Source: Nocardia arthritidis (GTDB lineage Bacteria; Actinomycetota; Actinomycetes; Mycobacteriales; Mycobacteriaceae). From it: a stretch of DNA of 64,000 nt. Numbering within the stretch: position 1 is the first letter of the stretch; every line of letters starts with the position of its first letter. Shown here piece after piece: positions 8,164 through 17,096 of the stretch. Where the stretch lies: the NCBI RefSeq assembly GCF_011801145.1, contig NZ_CP046172.1, positions 8,928,001-8,992,000 on the forward strand, read 5' to 3'. The notes below the pieces were generated by a model, which did no database searches, had not been told where the DNA came from, and worked only from the letters and a program-made list of their open reading frames with translations. A program made the translations under genes and the position numbers.

Positions 8164-8193
8164 CATCCTTGAATAGCCAATTCGCCTTTGAAT
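8164..8193. promoter_or_regulatory. Direct repeat, candidate MocR-type operator
   Basis: CATCCTTGAAT (8164-8174) and CGCCTTTGAAT (8183-8193) are near-identical direct repeats 19 bases apart, in the 79-base space between the divergent split-barrel and MocR genes. MocR/PdxR regulators typically bind tandem direct repeats rather than palindromes, which is why this is noted. The evidence is short sequence similarity only. Confidence 0.4.
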
Positions 8194-8217
8194 CCAAAGA
8201 CCACTTCGGGGGGACCG

Positions 8218-9594
8218 ATGCCGAACAACTTCCACGAACTGCCGCTGAAACTGGATCGCAAAGGCCTTGCGCCATTATCGGTCCAGGTCGCCGATGGTCT
8301 GCGGGCCGCGGCGGCGAGCGGCGTGCTGCAGCGCGGCGATCGGCTGCCCTCCTCCCGCGCGCTGGCCGACCAGCTCGCGGTGAGCCGCACCGTTGTCGCC
8401 GCCGCCTATGACCAGCTGCACGCCGAGGGGTGGATCAGCGGTAAGCAGGGCTCGGGCACCTATCTGCTCGCGGCGCCGGAGATCACCGAGCCGCGCACGA
8501 TTATGCCGGTCCCCGAGGATGATTCCGCCGACCTGCTCGACCTCGGACCCGGTGCGCCGTGCACCGACACGATCGATCCGGCCGCGTGGCGCCGGGCCTG
8601 GCGGGCCGCGGCGGATCAGGCGCCGCGAATCAGGAAAGACCGTGCGGGCGAACCGGATTACCGCGCGGCGGTGGCCGAACACCTGCTGCGCCACCGGGGT
8701 TTGACCGCGGGCGGCGGCACCGTCGTCCTGGCTACCGGCGGAACCAGTTCCGCGGTCAGCGAATTCGCGGCGGCGGTGCTGCGGCCCGGCGACCGGATCG
8801 CGATGGAGAATCCGGGCTATCAGCGCGCGGTCGGCGCGTTCCGGGCGGCCGGGGTTCAGGTGCTTCCGGTGCCGGTGGACGCCGAGGGATTGCGGGTCGA
8901 CCGGCTGCCGCAGGACATCAGGGCGGTGTATTGCACTCCGGCGCACCAATTTCCGCTCGGCGGCCGGATGCCTGCCGCGCGCCGGGTGCAACTCGTCGAA
9001 TTCGCGCGCAGGCACGGCATATTGATCCTGGAGGACGATTACGACGGCGAATTGCGTTATGACACCGCGCCTTTGCCGCTACTGGCCGCGCTGGCCCCGG
9101 ATGTCGTCGTGCATCTCGGCACGACGAGCAAGATTCTCACCCCGACGCTCGGCGCCGGTTGGCTCGTCGCGCCGCCGGGCATCGCCGATGCGGTGCTCGC
9201 GCACCGCGACCGCACCGGAACCGGCCCGGCGCCCGCGGGGCAGCTGGTGCTGGCCGAACTGGCCGGCAACGGCGATCTGGCCCGGCACCTGCGCAGGTTG
9301 CGCCGCGAGATGCCGCCCCGGCGCGCGCTGGTGGTCGACGAACTGCACCGGCGCGGGCTCACGGTGCTCGGTGACGACGCCGGATCGCATGTGGTGATAC
9401 CGCTGGAGTCGGCCGAGGAGGAGCTGCGGATCACCGCCGCCGCCCGCCGCCGCGGCGTCTACCTGGACGGGCTCGGCCGCCACCACATCGGCCCCGCGCA
9501 CACCTTCGGCATCAGCCTCGGCTATGCCGCGCTGCCGGAGTCGGCGCTCGGGACGGCGGTGCGCATCGCCGGTTACTGTTTGACGCGGCCGTAG
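8218..9594 (+). CDS. MocR/PdxR-type GntR regulator with aminotransferase-like domain
   Basis: A 458-residue two-domain protein. Residues about 15-80 are a GntR winged helix-turn-helix ('LRAAAASGVLQRGDRLPSSRALADQLAVSRTVVAAAYDQLHAEGW'). From about 110 it is a fold-type I PLP aminotransferase-like domain with the PLP-lysine in 'TTSK' at residue 305 and 'EDDYDGELRYD' before it. An upstream TTG at 8188 is in frame, but the ATG at 8218 follows a GGGGGG stretch and gives the family's normal N-terminus. MocR regulators sense pyridoxal phosphate or its adducts. The divergent split-barrel gene is the likely target. Confidence 0.92.
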   Translation: MPNNFHELPLKLDRKGLAPLSVQVADGLRAAAASGVLQRGDRLPSSRALADQLAVSRTVVAAAYDQLHAEGWISGKQGSGTYLLAAPEITEPRTIMPVPEDDSADLLDLGPGAPCTDTIDPAAWRRAWRAAADQAPRIRKDRAGEPDYRAAVAEHLLRHRGLTAGGGTVVLATGGTSSAVSEFAAAVLRPGDRIAMENPGYQRAVGAFRAAGVQVLPVPVDAEGLRVDRLPQDIRAVYCTPAHQFPLGGRMPAARRVQLVEFARRHGILILEDDYDGELRYDTAPLPLLAALAPDVVVHLGTTSKILTPTLGAGWLVAPPGIADAVLAHRDRTGTGPAPAGQLVLAELAGNGDLARHLRRLRREMPPRRALVVDELHRRGLTVLGDDAGSHVVIPLESAEEELRITAAARRRGVYLDGLGRHHIGPAHTFGISLGYAALPESALGTAVRIAGYCLTRP

Positions 9595-9604
9595 CATTGA
9601 CCGC

Positions 9605-9850
9605 ATGACCGAACAGGACATCCTGGCCCGCATCAAACAACTGGTGGACCGCGAGCACGCGCTGCGCGCCCAGGCCACCAGCGGCGACCTCGATCCGAAG
9701 ACCGAGCGCCAGCAGCTGGCCGAACTGGAAGTGATGCTCGATCAGTGCTGGGATCTGCTGCGCCAGCGGCGCGCCCGGATCGACCGCGGCGAATCGCCCG
9801 ACACCGCGGAGGCCAATTCCGCGACCCAGGTCGAGGGTTACCTGCAGTAA
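9605..9850 (+). CDS. DUF2630 family small protein
   Basis: An 81-residue acidic helical protein (MTEQDILARIKQLVDREHALR...QQLAELEVMLDQCWDLLRQRRARIDRGE...) matching the conserved DUF2630 family of actinobacteria, which has no known function. It is almost entirely predicted helix, and heptad-like leucines in the middle suggest a two-helix hairpin or dimer. It is ten bases after the MocR gene and four before the oxidoreductase, so it is part of the same transcript. Confidence 0.88.
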   Translation: MTEQDILARIKQLVDREHALRAQATSGDLDPKTERQQLAELEVMLDQCWDLLRQRRARIDRGESPDTAEANSATQVEGYLQ

Positions 9851-9854
9851 TCCG

Positions 9855-11294
9855 ATGACCACCGAATATGACGTCATCGTGCTCGGTGGCGGACCGGCCG
9901 GGGAGAATGCCGCGGCCTATGCCATCGCGGGCAGCACGCGCACCGCGGCCATCGTGGAGCGCGAGCTCGTCGGCGGGGAATGTTCGTACTGGGCCTGCAT
10001 TCCGAGCAAGGCGCTGTTGCGGCCCGGCCATGTGCTGGCGGAAGCGCGTGCGATGGACGGGTTGGACGCGACCGGACTCGATATCGCCGCCGTGCTGCGG
10101 CGGCGCGACGAGTTCGTGCACAACCACGACGACGCCTCGCAGGTCGAGTGGGCCACCGGCAACCGGATCGATATCGTGCGCGGCAGCGGACGGCTGGCCG
10201 GTCCGCGGCTGGTCGAGGTCGGCGGCCGGACGCTGCGGGCCAGGCATGCGGTGTTACTGGCCACCGGCACCACCGCCAACGTTCCCGATATTCCGGGGCT
10301 GCGCGCCGCACTACCGTGGATCTCCCGGGACGCGACCAATCTGCACGAGGTTCCCGGCCGGATCGTCATCGTCGGCGGCGGTGTCGTCGCCTGCGAAGCC
10401 GCGACCTGGCTGGCCGCGCTCGGGGCGGAGGTCACCCTGCTGGTGCGTGGAAAGTCGCTGCTCGGCGCGGTGGAACCGTTCGCGGGCGAGCGGGTCGCCG
10501 CCGGATTGGCCGAGGCCGGTGTGCGGGTGCGGTTCGGCGCGGCGCCCGTCTCGGTGGACCGGCCCGCCGCGAAGGACACCGGCGAGGGCTGGATACATGG
10601 CGGCCCGGTGAGCGTCCGCGTGCGCGACGCGCAGGGCGAGGCCGAGCTGATCGCCGACGAGATCCTGGTGGCCGCCGGGCGGACCCCGGCCACCGCGGGT
10701 CTCGGGCTGGAGACCGTCGGACTGCCGGAAGGGTATGTATCCGTTGACGATCACCTCACCGTCACCGGCGTTGACGGCGAATGGCTTTATGCCGTAGGCG
10801 ATTTGAATCACCGCGCGCTGCTCACGCATATGGGCAAGTACCAGGCGCGGGTGTGCGGTGACGTCATCGGCGCGCGGGCCGAGGGAAGGCCGCTGAACGG
10901 TCCGCGGTATTCCGCGAGCGCGGACAACGGGCAGGTACCGCAGGTGGTATTCACCGAGCCGGAGGTCGCCGCGGTCGGGTTGACCGAGGCGGCGGCCCGG
11001 GACGCCGGACATGCGGTTGAGGTGGTCGATCTCGATATCGCGGTGGCCGGAACCGCGTTGGCGCGCAACGACTTCGCCGGACATGCCAAACTCGTCATCG
11101 ATGCGGCGACCGATACGCTGCTCGGCGCGACCTTCGTCGGACCCGATATGGGTGAGCAGCTGCATGCGGCGACCGTCGCGGTGGTCGGCCGGGTGCCGCT
11201 GGAGACGCTTTGGCACGCAGTGCCCGCCTTCCCGGCGGCGAGCGAATTCTGGTTACGTCTGTTGGAGGCGCGGCGGGCTGGTTACCATCGGTGA
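9855..11294 (+). CDS. Pyridine nucleotide-disulfide oxidoreductase (dihydrolipoamide dehydrogenase/mercuric reductase-like)
   Basis: 479 residues with the full class I layout. An FAD-binding GGGPAGENAA sits at about residues 11-20. The redox pair Cys43/Cys48 is in 'GGECSYWACIPSKALL'. The NAD(P)-binding 'IVIVGGGVVACEAATWLAALG' is near 170, with a 'YAVGDLNHRALLTHMGKYQARV' FAD motif and a C-terminal dimerisation domain. Most family members have a His-Glu pair near the C-terminus; here the segment reads 'AVPAFPAASEFWLRLLEARR', where the expected HxHPT-type motif is altered. It may therefore be a specialised NAD(P)H-disulfide/quinone reductase rather than true lipoamide dehydrogenase (inference). 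It is followed without a gap by the carboxylesterase. Confidence 0.9.
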   Translation: MTTEYDVIVLGGGPAGENAAAYAIAGSTRTAAIVERELVGGECSYWACIPSKALLRPGHVLAEARAMDGLDATGLDIAAVLRRRDEFVHNHDDASQVEWATGNRIDIVRGSGRLAGPRLVEVGGRTLRARHAVLLATGTTANVPDIPGLRAALPWISRDATNLHEVPGRIVIVGGGVVACEAATWLAALGAEVTLLVRGKSLLGAVEPFAGERVAAGLAEAGVRVRFGAAPVSVDRPAAKDTGEGWIHGGPVSVRVRDAQGEAELIADEILVAAGRTPATAGLGLETVGLPEGYVSVDDHLTVTGVDGEWLYAVGDLNHRALLTHMGKYQARVCGDVIGARAEGRPLNGPRYSASADNGQVPQVVFTEPEVAAVGLTEAAARDAGHAVEVVDLDIAVAGTALARNDFAGHAKLVIDAATDTLLGATFVGPDMGEQLHAATVAVVGRVPLETLWHAVPAFPAASEFWLRLLEARRAGYHR

Positions 11295-12806
11295 ATGATG
11301 GTGGCTCAGACAGAAATCCCGACCGCGGCCGGAGTAGTGCGTGGCAGTCGCGGCGCCAGGGTGCTGCGCTGGCGCGCCATCCCCTATGCCGCGCCGCCGG
11401 TGGGAGAGCTGCGTTTTCGCGCACCGCAGCCGGTCGAGCCGTGGTCCGGGGTGCGTGCGGCGACCGAATTCGGCTTCGCCGCGATGCAGCACCGGACCGG
11501 GGCGCGCACCGGGCTGCGCACCTTCCAGCCGACGGGCGAGGATGCCCTGACACTCAATGTCACGGTGCCGGTGGCCGCGTCCGAGACACCGCGCCCCGTC
11601 CTGGTCTTCATCCACGGCGGCGGCTATCTGTTCGGCACCTCGGCAACCTATCCCAGCGGGCGGCTGGCCACCCGCGGCGATGTCGTCGTGGTGACGCTGA
11701 ACTATCGGCTCGGCGCGTTCGGATATGCCGACTTCAGCGAGTACTCCACGGGCACAAGGATTTTCGACACCAATCTCGGGTTGCGCGATCAGGTAGCCGC
11801 GCTGGCGTGGGTGCGCGACAATATCGCGGCCTTCGGCGGGGACCCCGATAACGTAACCGTCTTCGGCGAATCGGCGGGCGCGCACGCGGTGCTCAGCCTG
11901 TTCGCGACGCCAGCGGCCAGCGGACTGTTCCGGCGCGGCATCGCACAGAGCCCTCCCGCCGACTGGGCGGTAAGCACAACGGACGCAAGGGCTTTCGCGC
12001 GCTGCTGCCTCGACGAACTCGGCATCCGCCCCGACGAGGCGGCCGAAGCGCTGCTCGCGGCGGTCCCGAACGATATCCGCCGCGCGGCCGACAGGCTCGC
12101 CGCCCGGGTGCGCCGGGAACGGCCGGGCGTCTACCTCATCGCGCCGGAGGTCGACGGCGATTTCCTGCCGAAGGCGCCGATCGACGCGCTGGTCGACGGA
12201 ACGGCGCATCGGCTGCCGCTGATCATCGGCACCAATCGGGACGAGGGCACGCTGTTCGCCCGCAATCCCGGCGAACTGCCGACCCGGCCGGCAGAGCTGC
12301 GCGCCGCCATCGGCGCCGAAAGCGAATCCCGGGTCGCCGCAGCATATTCCGGCTATCCCGGGCGACGGGCCGCGGTACGGGCCGGCGGCGATTTCACCTT
12401 CTGGCGGCCCTCGGTGACGATCATGGCAGGCCACAGCCGCTTCGCGCCCACCTACGCGTACCGGTACGACTTCGCACCGCGCGCGCTGCGGCTCACCGGA
12501 TTCGGCGCCACCCACGCGAGCGAGCTCATACCCGTATTCGGGCTCACCGATACCGCCATCGGCCGCGCGGTCACCGCGGCGGGCGGCGGGCGCGGCCTGC
12601 GCGAGGTGACCCGTCAGATCCAGGACAACTGGCTGGAATTCGCGCGCACCGGGACGCCGCTGCCCGCTTGGCCCGGCTACACCGAGGACCGGCGGACCAC
12701 GCTGATCATCGACGCGCCGACCCGGCTGGTCGACGATCCGGATCGCGCCAAACGCCTTGCCTGGGAAGGGGTTTGCGCGCCGACGCTGGCCGCGACACGG
12801 TCGTGA
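11295..12806 (+). CDS. Type-B carboxylesterase/lipase family protein
   Basis: A 503-residue alpha/beta-hydrolase of the carboxylesterase/para-nitrobenzyl esterase type. The oxyanion motif 'VFIHGGGYLFG' is near residue 110. The nucleophile Ser193 is in GESAG, and 'GTNRDEGTLF' (acid region) and 'GATHASELIPVFG' (catalytic His region) follow in order. It hydrolyses carboxylic esters; the physiological substrate is unknown. There is no signal peptide. The ATG lies directly after the stop of the oxidoreductase, so translation is coupled. The gene converges on the DNA glycosylase gene with one base between. Confidence 0.93.
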   Translation: MMVAQTEIPTAAGVVRGSRGARVLRWRAIPYAAPPVGELRFRAPQPVEPWSGVRAATEFGFAAMQHRTGARTGLRTFQPTGEDALTLNVTVPVAASETPRPVLVFIHGGGYLFGTSATYPSGRLATRGDVVVVTLNYRLGAFGYADFSEYSTGTRIFDTNLGLRDQVAALAWVRDNIAAFGGDPDNVTVFGESAGAHAVLSLFATPAASGLFRRGIAQSPPADWAVSTTDARAFARCCLDELGIRPDEAAEALLAAVPNDIRRAADRLAARVRRERPGVYLIAPEVDGDFLPKAPIDALVDGTAHRLPLIIGTNRDEGTLFARNPGELPTRPAELRAAIGAESESRVAAAYSGYPGRRAAVRAGGDFTFWRPSVTIMAGHSRFAPTYAYRYDFAPRALRLTGFGATHASELIPVFGLTDTAIGRAVTAAGGGRGLREVTRQIQDNWLEFARTGTPLPAWPGYTEDRRTTLIIDAPTRLVDDPDRAKRLAWEGVCAPTLAATRS

Positions 12807-12807
12807 A

Positions 12808-13674
12808 CTACTTCAGCAGCCGCGACATCCTGCGGTCGGCGAGGATCTTGCCGCCGGTCTGGCAGGTCGGACAGTACTGGAACGAGCGTTCGGCGTAGGA
12901 GACCTCGCGAACGGTGTCGCCGCATACCGGGCACGCCTCGCCGGTGCGCGCGTGTACCCGCATGCCGGAACGCTTTTCGCCCTTCAGCCGGGCCGCGTCC
13001 TGGCCGACCGATCGGGTGACCGCGTCGGTCAGCACCGCGCGCATGGCCGCGTAGAGTTCCGAAACCTTCTCCGCGGAAAGGGTTTTGGTATTAGCGAAGG
13101 GTGAAAGCTTTGCGGTGTGCAGTATTTCGTCGGAATACGCGTTGCCGATACCGGCGATCAGCGACTGATCCACGATGGCGGTCTTGAGTCGCTGCGCGGC
13201 GCCGCGCAGGATCGCGGCGAATTCGTCCTCGCTCACCGCGAGCGCGTCCGGGCCGAGTTTGGCGATGCCGGGCACCGTCTTCGGGTCCTCGACGATATAG
13301 ACGGCCAGCCGCTTCTTGGTGCCCGCCTCGGTCAAATCGAATGCGGGCGTCGCGCCCTCCGGCGTGAAGAAGTGCACCCGCAGCGCGAGCGGACCCTTAC
13401 CCGGCTTCGGCGGTGTCGCACTCGGCTCATCGATCCACCGCAACCAGCCACCCCGCGACAGATGGGTGATCAACCACAGCCCACCGCAATCCATTCCGAG
13501 AAACTTCCCCCACCGCCCCGCCCCGGTGACATCCCGCCCGGACAACGCCGTCACCGGCGGCTCGAACGTCTTCACCGCACTCAACGCGGCCACATCGACG
13601 CGCCCCACCACCGCGCCGACCGCATGCTCCCGCAGGAACTGCGCCAACGCCTCCACTTCCGGCAGTTCAGGCAC
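12808..13674 (-). CDS. Fpg/Nei family DNA glycosylase/AP lyase
   Basis: 288 residues. The N-terminus MPELPEVE supplies the catalytic Pro2 and Glu3, and a central helix-two-turn-helix includes 'IVDQSLIAGIGNAYSDEILHTAKLSP'. The C-terminal zinc finger has Cys248/Cys251 and Cys268/Cys271 (CPVC...CPTC). The enzyme removes oxidised bases and nicks the abasic site in base-excision repair. The absence of the long Fpg insert and the 'SYAERSFQYCPTCQTGG' finger point to the actinobacterial Nei-like group rather than classical MutM, though this is not certain. Confidence 0.93.
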   Translation of the reverse strand: MPELPEVEALAQFLREHAVGAVVGRVDVAALSAVKTFEPPVTALSGRDVTGAGRWGKFLGMDCGGLWLITHLSRGGWLRWIDEPSATPPKPGKGPLALRVHFFTPEGATPAFDLTEAGTKKRLAVYIVEDPKTVPGIAKLGPDALAVSEDEFAAILRGAAQRLKTAIVDQSLIAGIGNAYSDEILHTAKLSPFANTKTLSAEKVSELYAAMRAVLTDAVTRSVGQDAARLKGEKRSGMRVHARTGEACPVCGDTVREVSYAERSFQYCPTCQTGGKILADRRMSRLLK

Positions 13675-13687
13675 GCGCCCAGGCTAC

Positions 13688-13714
13688 CCGGACCCACCGA
13701 CAAATGCGGTCCGG
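13688..13714 (-). terminator. Stem-loop after the first Uma2-family gene
   Basis: CCGGACC (13688-13694) pairs with GGTCCGG (13708-13714) around a 13-base loop. It begins three bases beyond the Uma2 stop codon on the minus strand, and just upstream of the glycosylase gene. A likely terminator without a U-run. Confidence 0.4.
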
Positions 13715-13717
13715 CAC

Positions 13718-14302
13718 CTATTCGACAGTGCGCCGCGCGGTGAGATCGTCGAGATCGATGGTCAAAGGAAAGGGCTGCTCCACCTTGACTATGCCGGTGG
13801 CGCGCGGCGTTATTCGGTACCCGCCCGCACCATCCAATGTGTAGACGGTCAACCCCGGCGCTTCGGTATCCAAAATATCGATCACCCAGTAGTGGGCGAT
13901 TCCATTGGCCGCATACTCACTCGCTTTCGTAGTGCAGTCGCGCACAGCGGAATCGCCGGACGATGCGACCTCGACTATCAACGCGATCTGCTCACTGAGC
14001 ACGCGGACCTGCTCGTCGACTTCGATGGGGGCGACGACGAGGTCGGGCGCTCGCCGCGGTGACCCGCCTATCGGCAACTCGGCTTCGAGTTCGGGAAACG
14101 ATTCCAGCCCGGGCGGCAGCTGATTGTCGAGCTGGGCGGCCAGGCGTTTGATGGCGCGGCTGTGCGGCGGAGCTGGGCGGGCGTTCACGAGCAAGAGTCC
14201 GTTCTCGATCTCGTAACGATGGCTGTTGTCGACAGGCAGAGCGTCGAATTCTTCCACGCTGATCGGTTGCCCGTGCGAAATCGGCGCCATCCCGATCATC
14301 AT
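13718..14302 (-). CDS. Uma2 family (DUF820-type) putative restriction-fold nuclease
   Basis: 194 residues from the ATG at 14302, which has GGAGG six bases upstream; an in-frame GTG at 14323 is less well supported. The pattern fits the Uma2 family with the PD-(D/E)xK nuclease fold: 'FDALPVDNSHRYEIENGLLLV', then 'APDLVVAP' and 'ALIVEVASSGDSAVRDCTTKASEYAANGIAHYWVID', giving the D...ExV...K catalytic pattern. These are abundant in some actinobacteria and cyanobacteria, and their role is not established. A second member is at 27074. Confidence 0.85.
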   Translation of the reverse strand: MMIGMAPISHGQPISVEEFDALPVDNSHRYEIENGLLLVNARPAPPHSRAIKRLAAQLDNQLPPGLESFPELEAELPIGGSPRRAPDLVVAPIEVDEQVRVLSEQIALIVEVASSGDSAVRDCTTKASEYAANGIAHYWVIDILDTEAPGLTVYTLDGAGGYRITPRATGIVKVEQPFPLTIDLDDLTARRTVE

Positions 14303-14395
14303 CCTTCGCCTCCGTATGCTCACCCACGAACGTGCGTGTCAATCGCCCACCACATCATCCCACTTCGACGGCAAACAGGTCGGCGACCGCGATGT

Positions 14396-15136
14396 TCACC
14401 CCCGCCGGAGCAGGTAGATGTCCATGATCCAGCCCTTTTCGGCGCGCAATTGGGTGCGCAGGTCGACTATTTCGTCCTCCACCTTGCGCAGTGGGCCCTC
14501 GATCAGGGTTTCGTCGGGGAGGCCGAGGTAGGCGGCCCACCAGATGTGGATGTCGTCGCCGCAGATGTCGGTGAAGGCGCAGTCGCCGTCGAGCATGACG
14601 AGGGTGGAGCCGGGGCCGAGACCGTCTTCGCGGAGTTTGCGGCCGGTGGTGATGTGGAGGGGTTCGCCGACGCGGTGCAGCACGATGCGGTGCCGGGCGG
14701 CGAGGGCCTGCGCGCTGGTGATACCGGGTATCACCGCGTAGTCGAAGGTCTGGTTGCCGCGGGCGATGACGCGGTCGAGCATGCGCAGGGTGCTGTCGTA
14801 CAGCGACGGATCGCCCCAGACCAGGATGCCGCCGACCCCGTCGACCGCGGCGAACGCCTCCTCCAACAGTTCGGAGCGGCGCTCGTGCCACTCGTCGACG
14901 ACGGCGCGGTAGTCGTTGGGGGTCCGGTCGCGGGGCGGGTCCTGGATTTCGACGATCCGGTACGGCGAATCGAGGTGTTCGGCGAGGATCGCGGTGCGCA
15001 CATCGACGAGTTCGCGTTTATCGGCCCCCTTGCCGATGACGAAGAACACGTCCACCTCGCGCATGGCCTTGATGGCCTGCACGGTCACCTGGTCGGGATC
15101 GCCGGCGCCGATGCCGATCACGTAGAGCTTGCGCAT
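14396..15136 (-). CDS. cobF: Precorrin-6A synthase (deacetylating), CobF
   Basis: 246 residues with the tetrapyrrole methylase fold. The SAM-site opening 'LYVIGIGAGDPDQVTVQAIKAM' is at residues 3-24, with 'GGILVWGDPSLYDSTLRMLDRV' and 'YAVIPGITSAQALAARHRIVLHRVGEPLHITTGR' in the middle. CobF methylates C-1 of precorrin-5 and releases acetate in aerobic cobalamin synthesis. The frame is open far upstream across thyA, but the ATG at 15136 gives the correct N-terminus, 42 bases from the divergent thyA start. No other cobalamin gene is nearby, so this cob gene is isolated from the main cluster. Confidence 0.93.
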   Translation of the reverse strand: MRKLYVIGIGAGDPDQVTVQAIKAMREVDVFFVIGKGADKRELVDVRTAILAEHLDSPYRIVEIQDPPRDRTPNDYRAVVDEWHERRSELLEEAFAAVDGVGGILVWGDPSLYDSTLRMLDRVIARGNQTFDYAVIPGITSAQALAARHRIVLHRVGEPLHITTGRKLREDGLGPGSTLVMLDGDCAFTDICGDDIHIWWAAYLGLPDETLIEGPLRKVEDEIVDLRTQLRAEKGWIMDIYLLRRG

Positions 15137-15178
15137 GCGCCAGAGCTTGCCACGCGCCCGGCAGTAAGGTGGTGAGGC

Positions 15179-15982
15179 GTGGCGACCACCGATACTCAGT
15201 ACGAAGATCTGCTCCGACTGGTGCTGGAGTCCGGAACGCCCAAGGCGGACCGCACCGGTACCGGCACCCGCAGCATCTTCGGGCACCAGCTGCGCTACGA
15301 CCTGTCGAAGGGCTTCCCGCTGATCACCACCAAGCGGGTGCACCTGAAGTCGATCGTGTACGAGTTGCTGTGGTTCCTGCGCGGCGATTCGAATGTGGCG
15401 TGGCTGCAGGAGCACGGGGTCTCCATCTGGGATGAATGGGCCGACGCGAACGGCGAACTCGGACCGGTGTACGGCGTGCAGTGGCGGTCCTGGCCGACGC
15501 CCGACGGCACCCATATCGATCAGATCGCGCAGGTGTTGCAGACGCTGCGAACCAATCCGGATTCCCGGCGGATCATCGTGTCGGCCTGGAATGTCGCCGA
15601 GCTGGACCGGATGGCGCTGGCGCCGTGCCACGCCTTCTTCCAGTTCTATGTCGCCGACGGCAGGCTGTCCTGCCAGCTGTATCAGCGCAGCGCCGACCTG
15701 TTTCTCGGGGTGCCGTTCAATATCGCCAGTTACGCGCTGCTCACCCACATGGTCGCGCAGCAGACCGAGCTGCTGCCCGGTGATTTCATCTGGACCGGCG
15801 GCGATGTGCACATCTACGACAATCATGTCGAGCAGGTCACCGAACAGTTGACCCGCGAGCCGTACCCCTTCCCGACGCTGCGCCTGCATCCCGCGCCGAC
15901 GCTGTTCGACTACCGCTACGAGGATGTGGAAGTCGTTGGCTACCAGCATCATCCGGCTATCAAGGCGCCGGTGGCGGTGTGA
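15179..15982 (+). CDS. thyA: Thymidylate synthase
   Basis: 267 residues, the standard length for ThyA. The catalytic Cys150 lies in 'APCHAFFQF'. The folate and dUMP sites are visible as '[19 protein letters not shown]', 'RRIIVSAWN', '[20 protein letters not shown]' and '[10 protein letters not shown]'. It converts dUMP to dTMP with methylene-tetrahydrofolate. The start is GTG. Its stop overlaps the dfrA start by four bases (GTGA), giving the classical translationally coupled pair in which DfrA regenerates the folate that ThyA oxidises. Confidence 0.97.
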   Translation: MATTDTQYEDLLRLVLESGTPKADRTGTGTRSIFGHQLRYDLSKGFPLITTKRVHLKSIVYELLWFLRGDSNVAWLQEHGVSIWDEWADANGELGPVYGVQWRSWPTPDGTHIDQIAQVLQTLRTNPDSRRIIVSAWNVAELDRMALAPCHAFFQFYVADGRLSCQLYQRSADLFLGVPFNIASYALLTHMVAQQTELLPGDFIWTGGDVHIYDNHVEQVTEQLTREPYPFPTLRLHPAPTLFDYRYEDVEVVGYQHHPAIKAPVAV

Positions 15983-16473
15983 GTACGCGAACCGTCGCGC
16001 TGATCTGGGCACAGACCGGGAATGGCGTCATCGGCTCCGGCAATACCATTCCGTGGCGAATTCCGGAGGATATGGCCGGATTCAAGGAGACCACCATGGG
16101 CCATCCGGTGGTGATGGGCCGTCGGACCTGGGATTCACTGCCGCCGCGGTTCCGCCCGCTGGCCGGGCGCCGCAATATCGTGGTCACCAGGCAGCCCGAT
16201 TGGTCGGCCGAGGGTGCGGAGCGGGCCGGATCGATCACCGAGGCACTCGAGCTGGCGGGCGACGATACCGTCTGGATCGCCGGTGGCGGTGAAATCTACC
16301 GCGCGGCAATGCCTTTCGCCACCAAGCTGCGGGTTACCGAGGTGGACGCGGAAATCGCGGGCGATGCGTACGCGCCGGTCATCGGGCCGGAGTGGGTCGC
16401 CGATGCCCCGGAGCCGTGGCGCGAATCCACGGGCGGCCTGCGCTTCCGGGTACGCAACTACACGCGAGCCTGA
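15979..16473 (+). CDS. dfrA: Dihydrofolate reductase
   Basis: 164 residues with the family landmarks: '[48 protein letters not shown]' at the N-terminus (folate site, active-site loop and the NADPH-binding 'VVMGRRTW'). Then come 'RNIVVTRQ' and '[34 protein letters not shown]'. It reduces dihydrofolate to tetrahydrofolate, recycling the product of the upstream thyA. The GTG start overlaps the thyA stop. Confidence 0.96.
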   Translation: MSTRTVALIWAQTGNGVIGSGNTIPWRIPEDMAGFKETTMGHPVVMGRRTWDSLPPRFRPLAGRRNIVVTRQPDWSAEGAERAGSITEALELAGDDTVWIAGGGEIYRAAMPFATKLRVTEVDAEIAGDAYAPVIGPEWVADAPEPWRESTGGLRFRVRNYTRA

Positions 16474-16638
16474 TGCACTCCGCTACCCGGCGGCAATACC
16501 AGCAAACTCTCCGCATCGGTATCTTCGGCTGCACAACGGTATTCGCCACGAGAACACGCCGGATCGAATACGGCCGTGGCAATCCCGACCCGCGGACCGG
16601 ACCCGTCCGGCATACTCCTGGGTATCAGCCCGTTCGCC

Positions 16639-16655
16639 CAGCCGGATACCGGCTG
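16639..16655. promoter_or_regulatory. Short perfect dyad upstream of the cupin gene
   Basis: CAGCCGG (16639-16645) and CCGGCTG (16649-16655) are perfect arms around ATA. They stand 24 bases before the cupin start and 166 bases after dfrA, in a 205-base gap with no other recognisable content. It may be an operator, or a late hairpin ending the thyA-dfrA transcript. Confidence 0.3.
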
Positions 16656-16678
16656 AGATGCCCTGCGAAAGGCGGTCC

Positions 16679-17008
16679 ATGGACAAGAAATCGCTGACCG
16701 CGGTAGCGCGCCAACAGCTGAAGCTGGCCGCCACCGCCACGAGCGGACGCAGTTCGCAAACGATATACGGCGGCCACGCGCACGCCCTGCGGCAGACCGT
16801 CGTCGGTCTCACCGCCGGGCAGAGCCTGGCCGAGCACGACAATGCGGGCGACGCCACGCTGCTGGTGCTGTCCGGCACCCTCACCTTGATCAGCGGATCC
16901 AATGAATGGAAGGGTTCGGCGGGCGACCTGCTCGTGGTGCCGAAGGCCCGGCACAGCGTCAAGGCGGTGGACGATGTCGCCTTCCTGCTCACGGTCGCCA
17001 AGCAGTAG
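16679..17008 (+). CDS. Small single-domain cupin protein
   Basis: 109 residues. The beta-strands 'ALRQTVVGLTAGQSLAEHDNAGDATLLVLSGTLTLISGSNEWKGSAGDLLVVPKARHSVKAVDDVAFLLTV' match the two cupin motifs. Metal ligands would be the His in motif 1 ('EHDN') and the His in motif 2 ('RHSV'), fewer than the usual 3-His-1-Glu, so metal binding is uncertain. The ATG at 16679 has an AAAGG ribosome site; the frame continues upstream without a better start. Function unknown. It precedes the DyP/encapsulin genes by 88 bases, so co-transcription is possible but unproven. Confidence 0.85.
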   Translation: MDKKSLTAVARQQLKLAATATSGRSSQTIYGGHAHALRQTVVGLTAGQSLAEHDNAGDATLLVLSGTLTLISGSNEWKGSAGDLLVVPKARHSVKAVDDVAFLLTVAKQ

Positions 17009-17096
17009 CTGGTAATCCGCCGAATGAGGTCGGTTACCCGCCGAATCGACGTGCCGGGTGGCCGATCCACCTGTCAAGGGTTCTAGGCTGGATGGC

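Noticed and set aside
6939..8411. 490-codon plus-strand frame across the VOC and split-barrel genes
   Set aside because: Antisense shadow of two well-supported minus-strand genes and the MocR start.
15137..16012. N-terminal extension of cobF across thyA
   Set aside because: The frame is open, but the extension is antisense to thyA. The ATG at 15136 gives the correct CobF N-terminus.
16214..16678. Upstream extension of the cupin protein over dfrA
   Set aside because: It overlaps the end of dfrA out of frame. The cupin fold begins after the ATG at 16679.
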